Shown: positions 45,742 to 58,637, numbered from the stretch's first letter. The stretch: 64,000 nt of DNA from Micropterus salmoides (GCF_014851395.1 NW_024044459.1:23512418-23576417); one strand, 5' to 3'. Program-made: numbers and translations. Notes: generated from the sequence alone by a model not told the origin.

Positions 45742-48700
45742 TATGTGTTATTCGTGAATACATACTGTATTGAGTGTATTAGAGCATGTGTGTGTGTGCT
45801 CGTGTGTGTGCTCATGTTTGTGCTTGGGAAGTGTCAGGACTTCTTCCTTCTGGCATCTTCTGAACTGTGTGAAGGTCAGCGAGACCTGAGAGACATGACA
45901 CAGATACAGTGGAGGCTAAAGCAGGAGACGGCATGACTCGTTCACTATTCAGCTGTGGTTGGCCATCCATCTGTGGTTTTTAGTTCAGCAAGAGGGGGTG
46001 GAGGAAGAGGAGACAAAAGAAGATTAAGAGGAGGAATATTAGACAAAAGAGGCATGAAGTAGCGGAGGAGGATGTGAATAGAGAAGAAGCAAAGGTAATA
46101 AGGATGAAAAAAAATTCAACAAGACAGAAGGATGCAGTGAAGGGAGCCTGGTTTCTCTGATTTCATGAAATGTGCATGGTTTCTTAGAATTCAGTGATGC
46201 TCGATTCATTAAATAGAAGTTTCCAAAAACCTTGGTGGTCATTTATCTTCCTCTCTGACTTCATCTGTAATTAATGCATATAAAACATGTTTTATATTGA
46301 GTGTGAAAGTTCATTATATCCCGTCAACAACCTTTTTATAACATTATGTTAAGCAGCTGACTACTCTCCTAGTCACCACAACCAACTGTTTCCCTTCCCT
46401 AAGTTTAATGAACACATCATAATGCTCCAACCAGTTGGTGCTATTAATATATGTTATCATGAAAGAACGTATTTAATAAACATAACGTTTTGTGCTCTTT
46501 TGTGATGCTTTGTGAAACTATGATGAGTACTGAATTGACAGGAGGAGTGGGAGTGGTAAGAGAGATGGAGGAATTAGCATTCAGTGGCAGTAAAATAAGT
46601 GAAATTAACTGCATAATAGGAACAGAAGACGAGTTAGCAAGTTGTACGGGAAGAAATTAAATTTTTGACAGAGAGACCAAATGTCCAAAGTCCAGACACC
46701 GAGTCACAACCAGATATCGGCAACCCTGACTGACTGAAGTGTTAATCATTGACTCTACAAGGACGCATGCCACCCCAGGGCAGCAGGACATATAAATCAA
46801 TAGAAGTGCTCACACAATGATGGAGAATGATTTTAACACAGCAATTCAAAAGTTGCTGGGCATAAAGTAGAAACAGGTATAAGGACCAACACACTGAGAC
46901 AGAAAAAAAAAGACATGCAAAAATGAAGTTAGCCAGTGTTCTGATCAGCTGATGTCCAGCTGATCTCAGACATCCAAATCTCCCAGCTGAATTCCAAGCT
47001 GACTCTTCCATGCTAAGCTGACAGGTGATTTTACTCTGTCAAATCAGACAGACAATCTGCAATTGCAATTCACCAAGTCAACCCCAGTGTTTACCGTATC
47101 CTCTATATGAGATTGTTAATTGTCTTGTTTTTATCAGTAATGGTTTAGAAGTGCTGATATATCTATATTGAAATATCCCCCCTGTCATTGTAGCAGCATT
47201 GTAATCTTTGTACTCTGCCTGATAAAGCAGCAGAGACATAAAAGCCCTTCAAAAGGCAGACTGTTTTGTTTAAGTACTAAAAGCACTGTGTTTATCACTG
47301 TCAGACCCAAGTTAATAGTTGGGTATCCATTATTTTTTACTAAAATAGTTACTACATACTGCAGACTCTCTGTGTGGTAGTTCCTGTTTATAACAGGTTT
47401 GTTTTCTCTTGTGTTATTGCCCTTACTTAAACTGATCAAGACGGGCTGGGTTGTCAAAGTACCGTAATATGCAGCGACATCCCCCTTTTTTTTATAATAG
47501 AGGAGAGCAAGGGCAAAAGTACCATTTTTCAGAAAAACCTGATTTTAAAAGATAATGTTTCAGACAGAGATATATTTTTGCTGTGGTCACTAACTCACAG
47601 GTGTGGTCTATCAATATCAGGTGGTATTTTGTACAAATGTAAATATAAACTATACAAATTTCACATTTTGAAATGAAATGAAATTTGTTTTAGTAAGAAC
47701 AGTATGAGTGATCTGCATTCTGAGTGCTTTTTACTAACACCTACTACACTGACCTCCTTAGGAGACAGGCCACAATAAATATCAGCCACTCTCTTAATAT
47801 AAGTATGCAGCTTCCTCTCCTAGTCCAAGGAGAAGACTTAATAATGTGATCTGTACCTGTGGTCTAGTCTTCTCCCCAATTATCTCTGTCCTCCTCCTAC
47901 ATTATCTGAATAAAGCACATGGCATATGGCATGAGACTTTGTCAGCTGACCTGAGACTAATGTTTCTAATAGAGATGTCCATAAACGCATTCTCAAACAT
48001 CTGGCTGAATCAGACCTCTGTCTTTCTGACCCACACTATTGGCATATTCTGTTGGTATAATATGACATAAACATGTTTTAATAAATGCTGCAACACAGAG
48101 AAAGTCACCACATTAGCAGCGGGACAAAAGAAACACTTGTGGTCATTGTAGCGGACAGGAACTCCTGACATATAAACACGATTTATTTTTATACTGAAAA
48201 ACTCTGACAGGGCAAACTTCAGGGTGTGTTAAAGCACTAAATAACCTGTAGATTAATCATTACGGTGAAACGAGAGACACAACATGTAATTCGAAAAAGA
48301 GTCCCGCTTCAGAAATTTACTTGCCATGTTGGAAAACAGTTTTCCGAAGACGGCCGCAGGAAACAATGACAAAATCATGCGATATTTGGCAGCTCCATCA
48401 AGGGTTGCGTGCTGAAGGTGCTGTCAGAGCTTGGACTGCAAATGCAGTCAGGGCTCTGAGAAAATCGCCTTGTCGCACAGAGACAATGTCAACTTTCCAT
48501 TTCCCGTTTACACAGTTTACCGATTGCACATCCAGAGAGGTACGAGGTTAGAGAGTGAAGGTACAGCGAGAGAGGGAGAGAGAGGGAGCCAAAGATGGAG
48601 CATCTCAGACCCAAACAAACTGTAATTCAGGTTGGTGAAAAATGAGAAAGTTGCAAAAAAAAGTTGTAAAATGAACTTTTTATTCCTGTTGGGATCTGTG

Positions 48701-50648
48701 TTTGTTTATAGTAAACTGTGATTTTGATTGTGGATGCACATTCCATTCTACAATATTTATGTTTGGTTATTATGCAGCAGCACTGCTTGCCCTTTACTTA
48801 TTTGTCTGCCTGCTTGTATATCTGTATCAGTGGTCGCTTCACCTGCCTATCAATGACTTCCCATGTTTCTTTATTATCTGTCTGCTCTTTTGTATAACTG
48901 TTCATGTCTTCTGGCCATCAATATGTCTATATTTCTGCAGCTCTAAATATTTTCTTTAGATATACACGTATACTAAGTCATAATTATGAGTTTCAAGATC
49001 CTGCAGTGGCTTTGTATTTGTTGTTACTGCGTACAAGAAATCAGCTTGTCCAAAACACAGTTGTAGCTTCTTTTGAGGAAAATGTCTCAGTAACAGTACA
49101 TGCCTGTTTTTTTGTCCCCACAGGGTGAATAGATCTTTGTCTCCATGTTTTAATTCTTCGGTTAGTAATCCTATTTCTTGTCTTCTGATTATTGGTCCTT
49201 ATGTAGTCTTCTGCCCTCACTATATATGTAAGTGGAGTGCTGATGAACACACTTCCAAAAAAGGTTGAAGACAAGGAGTTGGCCTTTACTTGAAAAAACT
49301 GTCAAACTAATAAAACACTACTGGACAAATTCAATGATAGTGATTGGTATAGGAAAAAGATGGCATGTCATAAACAATTACGGCAGCGCATCGCTGCACT
49401 ATGATACACGTAACAACGGGGAAAGTTTCTTGTTTTAACAGGATTTTTTTCTGCAGGACATTTAAATGGATTCTATGGTCTGTAATTTAATTTAACAGCA
49501 ATATATTTGATATGATTATGAGCCCCATAAGCATGGATCATTCTGTCTTTAAATTAATTATTTAAAAGCAATTTATTTATTTGAGCACCAGCCAACTATT
49601 CCGAAGCATCACTTTTATCTTTCAACACATATTTACAGGAAGAAAAAAAAAATTGTTTCTCCACCATGACCACATGGGGCTCATTTTATTCTTCCCGTGG
49701 ACCACTTCAGGGGCTGCCAACAAGTCAATCGAGAAACATGATGTGACCCTCCTGCATGTGCAACCAATGGTTCATGCCATTTGGTATTGGCTTGAATCTG
49801 CTCACCATGGATGAGGGATATTCTTTCCTTCTGGTTATTGTAGCTATAATTGGTAAAAAATCACATTCCAATTGCCAAAGACATTGAATTATTGGTGATA
49901 ATGATTTGTTGCACACTGCATGCAAAAGAGATGCCCTCACCACCTCCTACACATATTCAAATTGCAGCCCAACTGTCCTTTGATTATTGGCACCTACTGG
50001 CATAAGCAAGTGCCTTAAAATAGCTAAAAATGGCAAGTTGATGCTATTATATCATATACAGTGCCATGTTCTTTTCTATGGTACAGTATAAACTGAACAC
50101 AGTAATAAAAGAATGTAAACAGATGCTGGCATTGATGATAAAAATGTATACAAATTTGTTGTTTAACTAAAGTTAATTGAGAGCTGAAGCAAAGTGTCAT
50201 TGCTTTCTTTTGTTAATCTGTAATTTGTTTACATACAGGTTGCCCAGACATGTGATTTGTTTATGGATTTGTTCTAAGCAGCCTAGATGTCTTTGTATAC
50301 AGCTTGATTTACATTTTTCAAAGTGAGATTCACTGAGACTTCTGCAGGGTTGGTCGCTGCCCTTTGGCCTCGCCAGCCATTCTTCCTTTGCATGTGTCAT
50401 CTGCATATGACTGAAGTCGTCGATGCATATCTGGCCACTGTGTTTTTCCCTAGAAAGCTCTCAAAAGCAAATGCCTGCGGAGAATAACCAAGAATGAATA
50501 TATCTGTCAACTGGCCCCAGAGGAACACCTTCAAGCATCTTTCCCTCACTGTCAATCACTCTGCCAGAAACCATATGGAAATTCTTCTTTTTAATCAGAG
50601 GGCAGTCTTAGACAGCAGCGGTGTGGTACAGTGGACTAACTATTAACT
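45741..50648. other. Unassigned noncoding DNA, 4.9 kb
   Basis: This is the longest stretch without a recognised element. A locally GC-richer, repeat-free block lies at 48290-48600. Purine-rich sequence lies at 45985-46090. Open frames of 60-90 codons occur on both strands, but none has protein-like composition or splice sites I trust. Confidence 0.5.
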
Positions 50649-50930
50649 ATGTTAAATTAAAATAAATAAATAAAACAGTAAGCGTGTGTGTGTGTGTGTT
50701 AAAAAAAATATAACAACATTCAAATAACTAAGTAAATGGCACAGTACCGTGTGTGTGTGTTAAAATTTTTTTAATTAAAATAAATAAATAAATAAAAACA
50801 TATTATAAATTTAAATAAACTAAGTAAATGACACAGTAACGTGTGTGTGTGTGTTATTATAATGATATATTAAAAAATTTAAATAAAATAAATAGATTAA
50901 ACCATAAACATGTGTGTATATTAATAGACA
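50649..50930. repeat. Degenerate minisatellite with embedded TG runs
   Basis: The word ACAGTA, followed by CGTGTGTGTG, recurs at 50675, 50741 and 50833, each preceded by AACTAAGTAAATG or an AAATAAATAAA run and followed by A/T-rich sequence. Unit lengths are about 66 and 92. A fourth, weaker unit with ATGTGTGTAT lies near 50907. Confidence 0.72.
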
Positions 50931-51159
50931 AAAAAAAAATCTATTAATTAGGTCATTAAAATATTTTAACAAAAGACTCAAAAAAAAAAAAAAATCAAAA
51001 GTATCAAATTATTAAGTTATAAATCAGTATCCTTATTATGTCTTTCCAGTGTGGTTCTCTGTTCTGTGGACTATTTTGCTCCCCTGTTTTAAATTGGAGC
51101 ATTTTATTAATGAGAAAATCAGAAGTCCTCTGCACCACAGTAAAATTCAGTCAGATTCT

Positions 51160-52401
51160 GGGGTCTCATTTATAAATGGTGCGTACATACAAAACAGGGC
51201 TGAAAATGTGTGTACGCCACTTCCCAAGCAAAGGTTGTGATCTATAAAAAACAAACCTGATGGAAACATTTGCATGCCGTAAGTAAACTCTGAACCATGC
51301 GTAAGCACATAAAGAGGAGAAATGAGAAACGGCGACTCACATGGCAGAAGGATAAAACTGTTTGAAATGAATCGGCCTACTGCTGTGTAAAATATATCGA
51401 AATATTACCTCTGAGTAGCAAATAGGAGTCCTTTCATCACTTCCCAGGAAACTCAACAAACGTAACCTATTGGCCTCAGGTGAAGATACCAACGATGGTC
51501 GTTCAGTCTTGGCCACAGGTAGTCTTAACGACTGTAACGGCTGTCGTCACAGCAACAAGGAACACTAACGAACCAGTTGCCCTTGATTTTAACCTTCGTT
51601 GGATAACTATGACCTGGATGACAAATAGGAGAGCATAGTTTTATAATGCCTATTGTTATCAGATGTTTGTTGCCTTTTCGAGCCAAACGCTGTGTGCCAG
51701 CGTGTGGATGTGATGCGCTGCTTGTAAAAACACATTATGGAAATATAACACTATTTTATGTCATTTACAACAAGTAATTTTTCTTTTAACTCATCGTCAG
51801 CCTCTTTAAGTGAGTGGACTGTTTGGGTAGCCTAAATAAATGTTCAAACACAAGCGGAATGCATTTGGTTTAATCTCTTTTCAAACGGGAGAATCCAAAT
51901 TAGTGCCTGGGTCATCCCGTCTTGCGTGTGTGTCACCCCCTCCAGCCAGCGATGTCACTACACAAGAGGGATGCCCCTTCCTGCAGATCAGTTATAAAGG
52001 GGTGGAGCTTCGGTGCCCCCTTTTCTCCGGTGCACAAGCCTTGCGTGAAAGTGAATTTTTTACCCACCAAACAACATGCTTCAGCTTCACCGAAAGGAAC
52101 GTCAGTGTCATACTGAGTTAAATTTCATTTTGTAGCTTTTCTGTCAGAATTTGCCTCCTTTTCTTCCTGCAGTCAGTACGTATTAATATTAATGAGGGGC
52201 GTTTCACTGACCATTTATAGGCAACTACGGGCGTTTGAAGGGTCGGACATGGAGCTCCCTCACATGCGCCACATTTCAAGTTGATTGTGATTTATAAAGG
52301 GAACTTGCTTACAAGTGTACGTACGCACAGTTTTATAAGTCTGAATATTTTTTGGCGTACGCCATTTTTGGCTTTTGGCATAGTTTTATAAATGAGACCC
52401 C
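51160..52401. mobile_element. 1.24-kb inverted-repeat element, non-autonomous
   Basis: The ends GGGGTCTCATTTATAAA and TTTATAAATGAGACCCC are a perfect 17-bp inverted repeat. Just inside, GCGTACATACAAAAC mirrors TACGTACGCACAG in the right arm. There is no clear target duplication, so the superfamily is open. A piece of the repeat also found at 43082-43230 lies at about 51515-51635. A plus-strand frame of 93 codons at 51840-52121 is not recognisable. Confidence 0.82.
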
Positions 52402-52514
52402 TGGTCAAGAGGCAATGCAAAAGAATCAAAAATGTAAAGTAAAAATGTAAAGTAAGGTAAAGTAATGTTAGGAACACAATATTTTACACAACTCAGCTTA
52501 TGTCTATAACTTAA

Positions 52515-55021
52515 AGGCAGGGTAGGCGGGGTAGTTGCTTCTAAAACACTTTTCGTCATATTTGTTGAAACTGTCTATATACACCAATGCATATTAAAAA
52601 GTTAGGTAAACTGTCTGTAGTCCTCTCAGGGCTGCGGTAAACACAGCCACTCGTTCCATTCGGACCGAATGCAATGATTGGCTGGCTGACTGTCACATGG
52701 CTACCAGCCCTGCTGCCACAGGAGCTGCGCCGGTTTAGTTATTCACCATATAGGTTTATTGTTATACTACGTTTACACCTAACTTTCCATTATCTTTACC
52801 TTGTATCTAATCTGTTTGTGTGATTATCTTGTGTCTGCAGTTGATGTTTAACTGTATGTTACTCTTTTATAAATGTGGTGATGTAGCTGTGTGTGTGTAG
52901 TTATGAGAAAGACATTTCAATGTTAATATACATAAACAATAATGGCTAAAGTTCTCCAAGTATCTGTGTTTCTGGTATATAAGCTACCTATAATATAGTT
53001 TGACATTGTTCATAGTTAAACCTACTGTGTGAAAACATTTTACTGTAATTTGTGCAGTTATGCCATTACTTATTTTACCAGAAGTAAAAAAGCCCTGTAT
53101 GTTTTATTTCTGCTGTGCCCTCAGGTCACCTGCAGATTTGGAGTCTTTAATAGCCCTATGCTTCTCACCAGTATACGCTGACCGGACCATGCTGGTAGGC
53201 CTGGATTACAACCACCATGTCCACAGTCAGTCCAGGACAAAAGTTGATGACACAGTTCAGTATGTTGCATTATGAGTACTCCTATGCATTTTATTCAATA
53301 CATTTATAAGTGATGAGTCAAAAAATATTAAACAGTATGAGGAATACAGATAGATGGTGCTGATTTATTGTTTTGATTGCGTTCTATGTGGAAATGCTAA
53401 CTGCTAAATGCTGATGTCAGGTATTACAAACTTTTCACTAAGCTGATCCTCCTTTCTGTATTATCAGGTACAGCAAGGTGTACAACAAAAAGTCCAGGAA
53501 GTGGAGATTGTACTCATTGAAGGTGGAGAAGGACTACAGTTACATCGCAGACCTCCAGAGTGCCATCCTCCTGATGATCCCTGTCAACATGGGGTTCAGT
53601 CAGGTGTCCCTGCCCCAACTATGTTGCTAGATACAGCAAAATATAAATCAAAAAGTAATATGGTTGGTTTTGAAATGTGGTAATCATGTCAGAGAGGTGA
53701 TTGTGATATATTAAATCATCTCCACAGCAGTGATATGATGCTACATGCAAGTCTGAACTGTCTTCATAATCAGTCAACACACCTCTGGACACCCCTTGTC
53801 GATTCCTGTATATACTTATTTTTAATGATGTTTAAAATGATCTATTTGTGATATAGGTTGTAGTTTTAGTAGTATTTATAATTTATAATAAACAAGTGTT
53901 ATACCACATTTAGATGTCATTATTGGAGACATAAGACATAAATGTAGTTGCCTGATTGTTTATTCTGCAAGTGTAAAGAAAAGGCATTTATCATTTTCAA
54001 TGTTTTATTTAAAAAAGAATGAAAATATTATCCATATACTTTGTATTTTGTCTACCCTCCTGGGAATAAAACTAACAATGTACAGGTATTTATCCACACA
54101 GTGGATAGAATTATTTGTGTATCAGTTAGTGACATTACATCTTACACCCTGCTAGGATTAAACCTCTGTATTGTCCTAATGGATCAGGAGAACAGTTGCA
54201 TATCTTCCAGAAACAGCAACTCTGTATCACGACTCTGTGTCTTAGTGATCCACATTGCCACACTACAAACTGTCTATATGCTGCCTGACTGAACTGTCTG
54301 TTACTCTGTCCTGGGTCTGGAAGGTCAGCCATGTGTATATACATATATATATACCTGTTCATATGCCGTTGTTGGAGTGTGATGCTCGACGCAGGTACGT
54401 GCTGCTCGGCTTGCACCTCGTCCTTCCTCTCCTTCCTCTGCTTCGCCTCGACCCAAGGCCGGTCCCGGTCCTGTCCCGGTCTGTGCTTAGCTCTGGAGTG
54501 CAGTTTTCATTGGAGACAATAATGCTGTCAAAGTGGAAGCTCTAACATGCAAAACAACATACATGTTATGAGTCTAACACGAAATTCACGTTCGTGTAGT
54601 GTAACTGTTGGAAACGGGAAAATGTGTATCAGCCTGTTTTTAGCTTTGCCCAATGTTACCGCTGCTGTTAGCACAGCTACCTGTTGCTAACAGTTAGCTA
54701 GCCAACTCGTTACTGAATCAAAGTCAGTCTTTTTAAACCTATCCAATATTAACATGCTAGCTTGATAGTGAGTGCTAACAACCGGGTTAGTTGTTTATTT
54801 TCATAACGATAAAGTTAAATGTTTTCTTACCCCTGCATTGTGCTGCCCTCCGCTCGTCACACTGTGCTCGTCCTCCGGCAGAGTCGGCAACGCGCGTTCA
54901 CGTGTTTTGGGGCCATGGCTTTGAAAGGAGCCCAGAAGGGAGGGGGTGGGAGTTTCTCTGTTGGATACTTTAAAAAATCCAGCACTTTCTTGCTAGTTTC
55001 TCAAACTTACCTACCCTGCGT
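52515..55021 (+). mobile_element. Kolobok-like DNA transposon, 2.5 kb, internally deleted
   Basis: The left end AGGCAGGGTAGG follows TTAA (52511-52514). The right end, on the other strand ACGCAGGGTAGG, precedes TTAA (55022-55025). This is an 11/12 terminal match with TTAA on both sides, as in Kolobok and piggyBac. Two spliceable exons at 53125-53630 encode a stretch that I match from memory to the C-terminal part of Kolobok-type transposases. The catalytic N-terminal and central parts are missing. The right 700 bases are richer in CpG and may hold the former promoter side or another insertion. Confidence 0.7.
53125..53630 (+). pseudogene. Two C-terminal exons of a Kolobok-like transposase
   Basis: Exon 1 (53125-53259) follows the acceptor TGTGCCCTCAG and reads SPADLESLIALCFSPVYADR, then TMLVGLDYNHHVHSQ. 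It ends before GTATGT. The intron is 53260-53467, ending ATCAG. Exon 2 (53468-53630) continues in phase YSKVYNKKSRKWRLYSLKVE and KDYSYIADLQSAIL to TAG at 53628. Both splice sites are good and the phase is kept, which argues for a real former gene. The xLDHNxxxNR-like motif followed by a YxKxYNKxSxxW motif is what I recall near the C-terminus of Kolobok transposases. Upstream exons are absent, so this is a remnant. Confidence 0.62.
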
Positions 55022-55025
55022 TTAA

Positions 55026-56637
55026 AACTGGTTTGGTTTTACAAGGGACACCAACAGTGGCCTCCTACATGAAAATCCTGTGTTTGTTTGTGTTTGTCCA
55101 TCCACCCTGACCCTGTCCCTATGTGGACTCTGTCACATACTGCGTCACCTGGCATTTTTTCTCTGTGACATTCGAGCATAAAATGACATGCCATCCTTGC
55201 ACAATTTAAGTCAGTAGATATTAAATGATGTGAAATGAAACACATTGCCGTATTATTCATACACTATTTGGTGATCCTAGTCCTGGCACAGATCTGCTCT
55301 CTAATGAGTGCACTTTTCTAGTTCTCTATGTGCTTCCTCTACTGCATCCTAAGATGTACTCCAGTACTTTGTACAACCAGGATGAGTTCTTACTTATATA
55401 TCCTGTAAGCAGTTGTGGATCACAATCTTGGTACCAGTCACTCATTATTTTTCAGATGACTGAGCAAAACAAGGGAGCTAATATTGACCGTCACCACATT
55501 AAACCGCAGACTTGTTCGGTAAGCATGATATGTTTATGGAGTTGAGTTGGATCAGAGTTGGATCACACTCCCACCACAAACGAACCGCTCGTTTGGGACC
55601 GGGCCGACACCACCTCATATCAAGGATCTTGGTGTGGCAGTTTTGTTATGCACCCTGAGTGTAATTAATGTCCAATTTAACAGGACTAAAAAGTGCAGAT
55701 GCAAAAAGACCCCTAGGCAATAACTGAACCAATATGCTATTTTATTCACAAGGACATGCATCCATATATTGTAATGTTTTTTTGTTGTTGTTGGATTTAA
55801 AAGGAGGACACTGACCCTGGCTTCCCAAATAATTGCCCTGTGTAACATTTCCCATTGTTCACTATAGTTTTTTTATACTTGGAATAAAGAGTTCCTTTGA
55901 GAATATATCAACATTTTTAATTTACAAAGATCGAAGTTCCAGTGAATCAAATGATTACAAATTTATTTTTAATTGTATACCATCTGTCCAATTGCCAATT
56001 GATGTGTCTGAGAGGAAAACATAGCAAACAAAACCATCTGCTTAAGAATAAACCATGTAATCTCAACTCTCCGTGCTACAGGGATTGTATTTGGTGAACG
56101 TGAAGACTTGTCATGTATAATGTTTATATGCAGTCCAAAGATGTTTAGAAAAGAAAATGCTCAGATTTACTGCCATTTACCTTCACACCACTGCTTGACC
56201 AGAATAAACCTATTAAGATGGCTCCTGTTCCCTCTGAGTTGAGCTCTCTAAGGTGTCGGGAAAACAAAGCTGACAGTGTTTGTATGTAAGGCATAATGTT
56301 GAATAAAATTGGAAGTCAAACCATTTACAATTGCAAGAACACTGGATAGAAAATTTGTGAATTTTTATCAGTTCTGTTCTTATTCCTTTTCTTTGTTGAT
56401 CTACAGAATCTTAAATTTGCTTTCTTTTCCTCACCCCATGCTCGTCTTTCTCCATCACTTTATTTTCATTTTTTCAGCTCGCCCGCCTTCCCAGTGGAGC
56501 CAATCTCAGGATCGTAGTCTTTGCCAGGATGATTCGATAAAGAGCATACGCCAACATGTCTGGTCTTTAGCATTAATAAGATCAATCGCAAGCAACGCCA
56601 TCATGCTCCTCTCTCTCCTGGCTGCTCCGGAAAGGAG
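55026..56637. other. Unassigned noncoding DNA
   Basis: No element ends were recognised. 56460-56625, after the pyrimidine-rich TTTTTTCAG, is repeat-free and of mixed composition. It could be an exon or a conserved noncoding block, but no frame is convincing. Confidence 0.5.
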
Positions 56638-56848
56638 ACACACACACACACACACACACAGAGTGAGCTGCAAAGAGAAACAAGAAGTGGACCTGTAGGT
56701 GTGGGATGGCAGTGTGTGTGTGTGTGTGGGTGTGGGTGTGTTGGTGTGTTATATTGTGTCTCAAGTCTTAGCAAAAGGTTTGATATTGCAACTGAATGCG
56801 GTTGTGTGAGTGGGAGCATGGGTGAGTATGCATTGTGTCTCAGTTGTG

Positions 56849-56897
<49 letters not shown>

Positions 56898-57038
56898 TGC
56901 AGCAGATTGCGTAGGGCGGGGGAGAGTGGGCTTTGCCTGCACACTAACAGATGGCAAGAGAGGGGGTTTAAGTTTCTTTTCTCACTTCTTAAAGAGCAAC
57001 CAGTTAAGAGCTTGTGTGCGTGTGTGTGTGTGTGTGTG
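56638..57038. repeat. Cluster of CA/TG microsatellites
   Basis: (CA)n at 56638-56660, then (TG)n at 56712-56728, 56852-56893 and 57011-57038. The first tract is in opposite orientation to the others. Long Thr-His and Cys-Val frames on both strands here are repeat translations. Confidence 0.93.
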
Positions 57039-57549
57039 ACTGTGTGCTTTAGTGAGTAGCACGACTGTTTCATTCTCAAGAGTGTTCACTTAACTAAATT
57101 TATACAGCGTAAGCAAGCTTGCTCCACAGCTGAAGTACACACACAGATGCAAACACACAAATACAAGCACAAAAACTAAGGCAGGTGTTGCTGCCACTTC
57201 ATCAGTGTTCTCTCCTTAAGAGGAGAGAAAAGCAAAGGGCTTGGAAATGAGAACACACATCTCCTCTTCTTCAGAATGAAGAAGGTAAGGGAGAGGAGGC
57301 CGGTGAGACAGGTGAGAAGTGGGGGACAGAGAGGAAGAGAAATCTCAAGGGGGTGAAAAGAAAGTAAGGTGCTGAGAGGGAGTGTAACAGCGAGGGTGTT
57401 AGCAAATAGGGTGTTTGAAATAGAGTGAAACGATTGTCTCTTTACTTGACATTTCTTAGGGATAAGCAAGCTACAAATACACGTAGTCAGCGTAAGATTG
57501 GTTATAATTTTGTAATAGTAATATATTGTTATGTCCTTCTCTGTCCCAG
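57039..57549. other. Purine-rich unassigned DNA
   Basis: GA-rich on the plus strand (57210-57420). This produces a 150-codon minus-strand frame rich in Ser, Leu and Pro that I do not accept as a gene. Confidence 0.6.
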
Positions 57550-58128
57550 GGAAGGTATCAGTTGTGCCACGACAAGGTGTTGTCAACACTAGCAGACATC
57601 TTGGAGCAGGAAAGTCAGAAAAAAACAAAAGGTAGCCACAACAAAATGACTAAGCACCATCGTACATAAGCATGTTTGTAAAAGAGGGTCATAGGCTGGC
57701 TATCCAGGGTAAAGACAACCAGAATCTGCAGCAGACAACCCAGGGATGGGAGACGAAGGTGGACCTGGGGAGGAAACTGTTCCCAGATGTAGTGCTTCCA
57801 CAACTCTGAGACCAGACATTGTCATGTTGTCTCTGGAGGGGAAGAGTTATTTTGGGGGAACTAACAGTCCTGTGGGAGGAGAGCATTGAAGCTCGAGGCA
57901 GAATAAAAGAAAACCCCAAGTATGAAACAACCTGTCCAGGAGTGTTGGGAAAGAGGGTTGACAACATGGCTGTTTACAGTGGAAGTAGGGTGCCGAGGAT
58001 TTCCTGCCAAATCAGTGTGGAACCTAATGACAAAAGCTGGCATGAGAGGCCACAAGAGGAAAACAGCAGTTTGAAGGCTGGGAGAAGCGGCAGAAAGAGC
58101 CTCCTGTTGGCTTTGGCATAAGAGAGAG
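57550..58128 (+). pseudogene. LINE C-terminal remnant with endonuclease-like motifs (R2/RLE type)
   Basis: Read across at least three frame changes, the order is GRYQLCHDKVLSTLADILEQ, GWETKVDLGRKLFPDVV, TLRPDIVMLSLEGKS, ILGELTVLWEESIEAR and KYE, then VEVGCRGFPAKSVW, then EAAERASCWLWHKRE. I recall this order (RYxWRHDxVLxxLA, RPDxV, ELTVPWEE, PVEVGCRGF, AAExASxWLW) from a fish non-LTR family. The PD...ExT spacing resembles the restriction-like endonuclease at the C-terminus of R2/R4/NeSL-type LINEs, though that placement is inference. Stops and shifts show it is inactive. Confidence 0.7.
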
Positions 58129-58637
58129 GAAACTAGCTGGAAGCTTGGAGGAGAGGGGCAGTGACTTGGCCGACTCTGCTGACCTATCAGTTTTGTGGGT
58201 AAGAGTTGAAATACTCTGAGAAAGTTGGGCACCACCTGAAGACCTCCCCTCCCGGCCAAGGCTACATCCATTAGAAATGGATGTACAAAGGCATCTCTGA
58301 TGTAATACAAACCCCATTATGTATTATACATTGTTATGTAGTTATATAGTTTCCATAGAAAGGAGACTGCACAAAAATGCATATTGCTCAAACTAAATTA
58401 AATGTATTTAGACCCCATTTATAATGGCACTTGGGTTATCTGTGGCATACTTTAAATATTATAATACATGTCTATAATTTGCATTTCAGAGGGTCAGTTG
58501 GCCAAAATCACATATTTTTGAAAAATTCAACTGCAGCATGTCATTGGGATTATATCTTTAGTAGGAAGCAGTTCCAATGAAAACTATGCACTATGTGACA
58601 GGGTGAGTGGCTCACTCTCACATGGACCCAATGGAAA
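58129..58637. other. Unassigned noncoding DNA
   Basis: No feature was recognised apart from the tail of the LINE remnant. Confidence 0.5.

Noticed and set aside
57176..57628. Minus-strand open frame of 150 codons
   Set aside because: It is the complement of a purine-rich tract and of the plus-strand LINE remnant starting at 57550. The plus-strand reading has the conserved motifs.
57861..58310. Minus-strand open frame of 149 codons
   Set aside because: It is antisense to the frame-shifted LINE tail at 57550-58128. No independent protein features.
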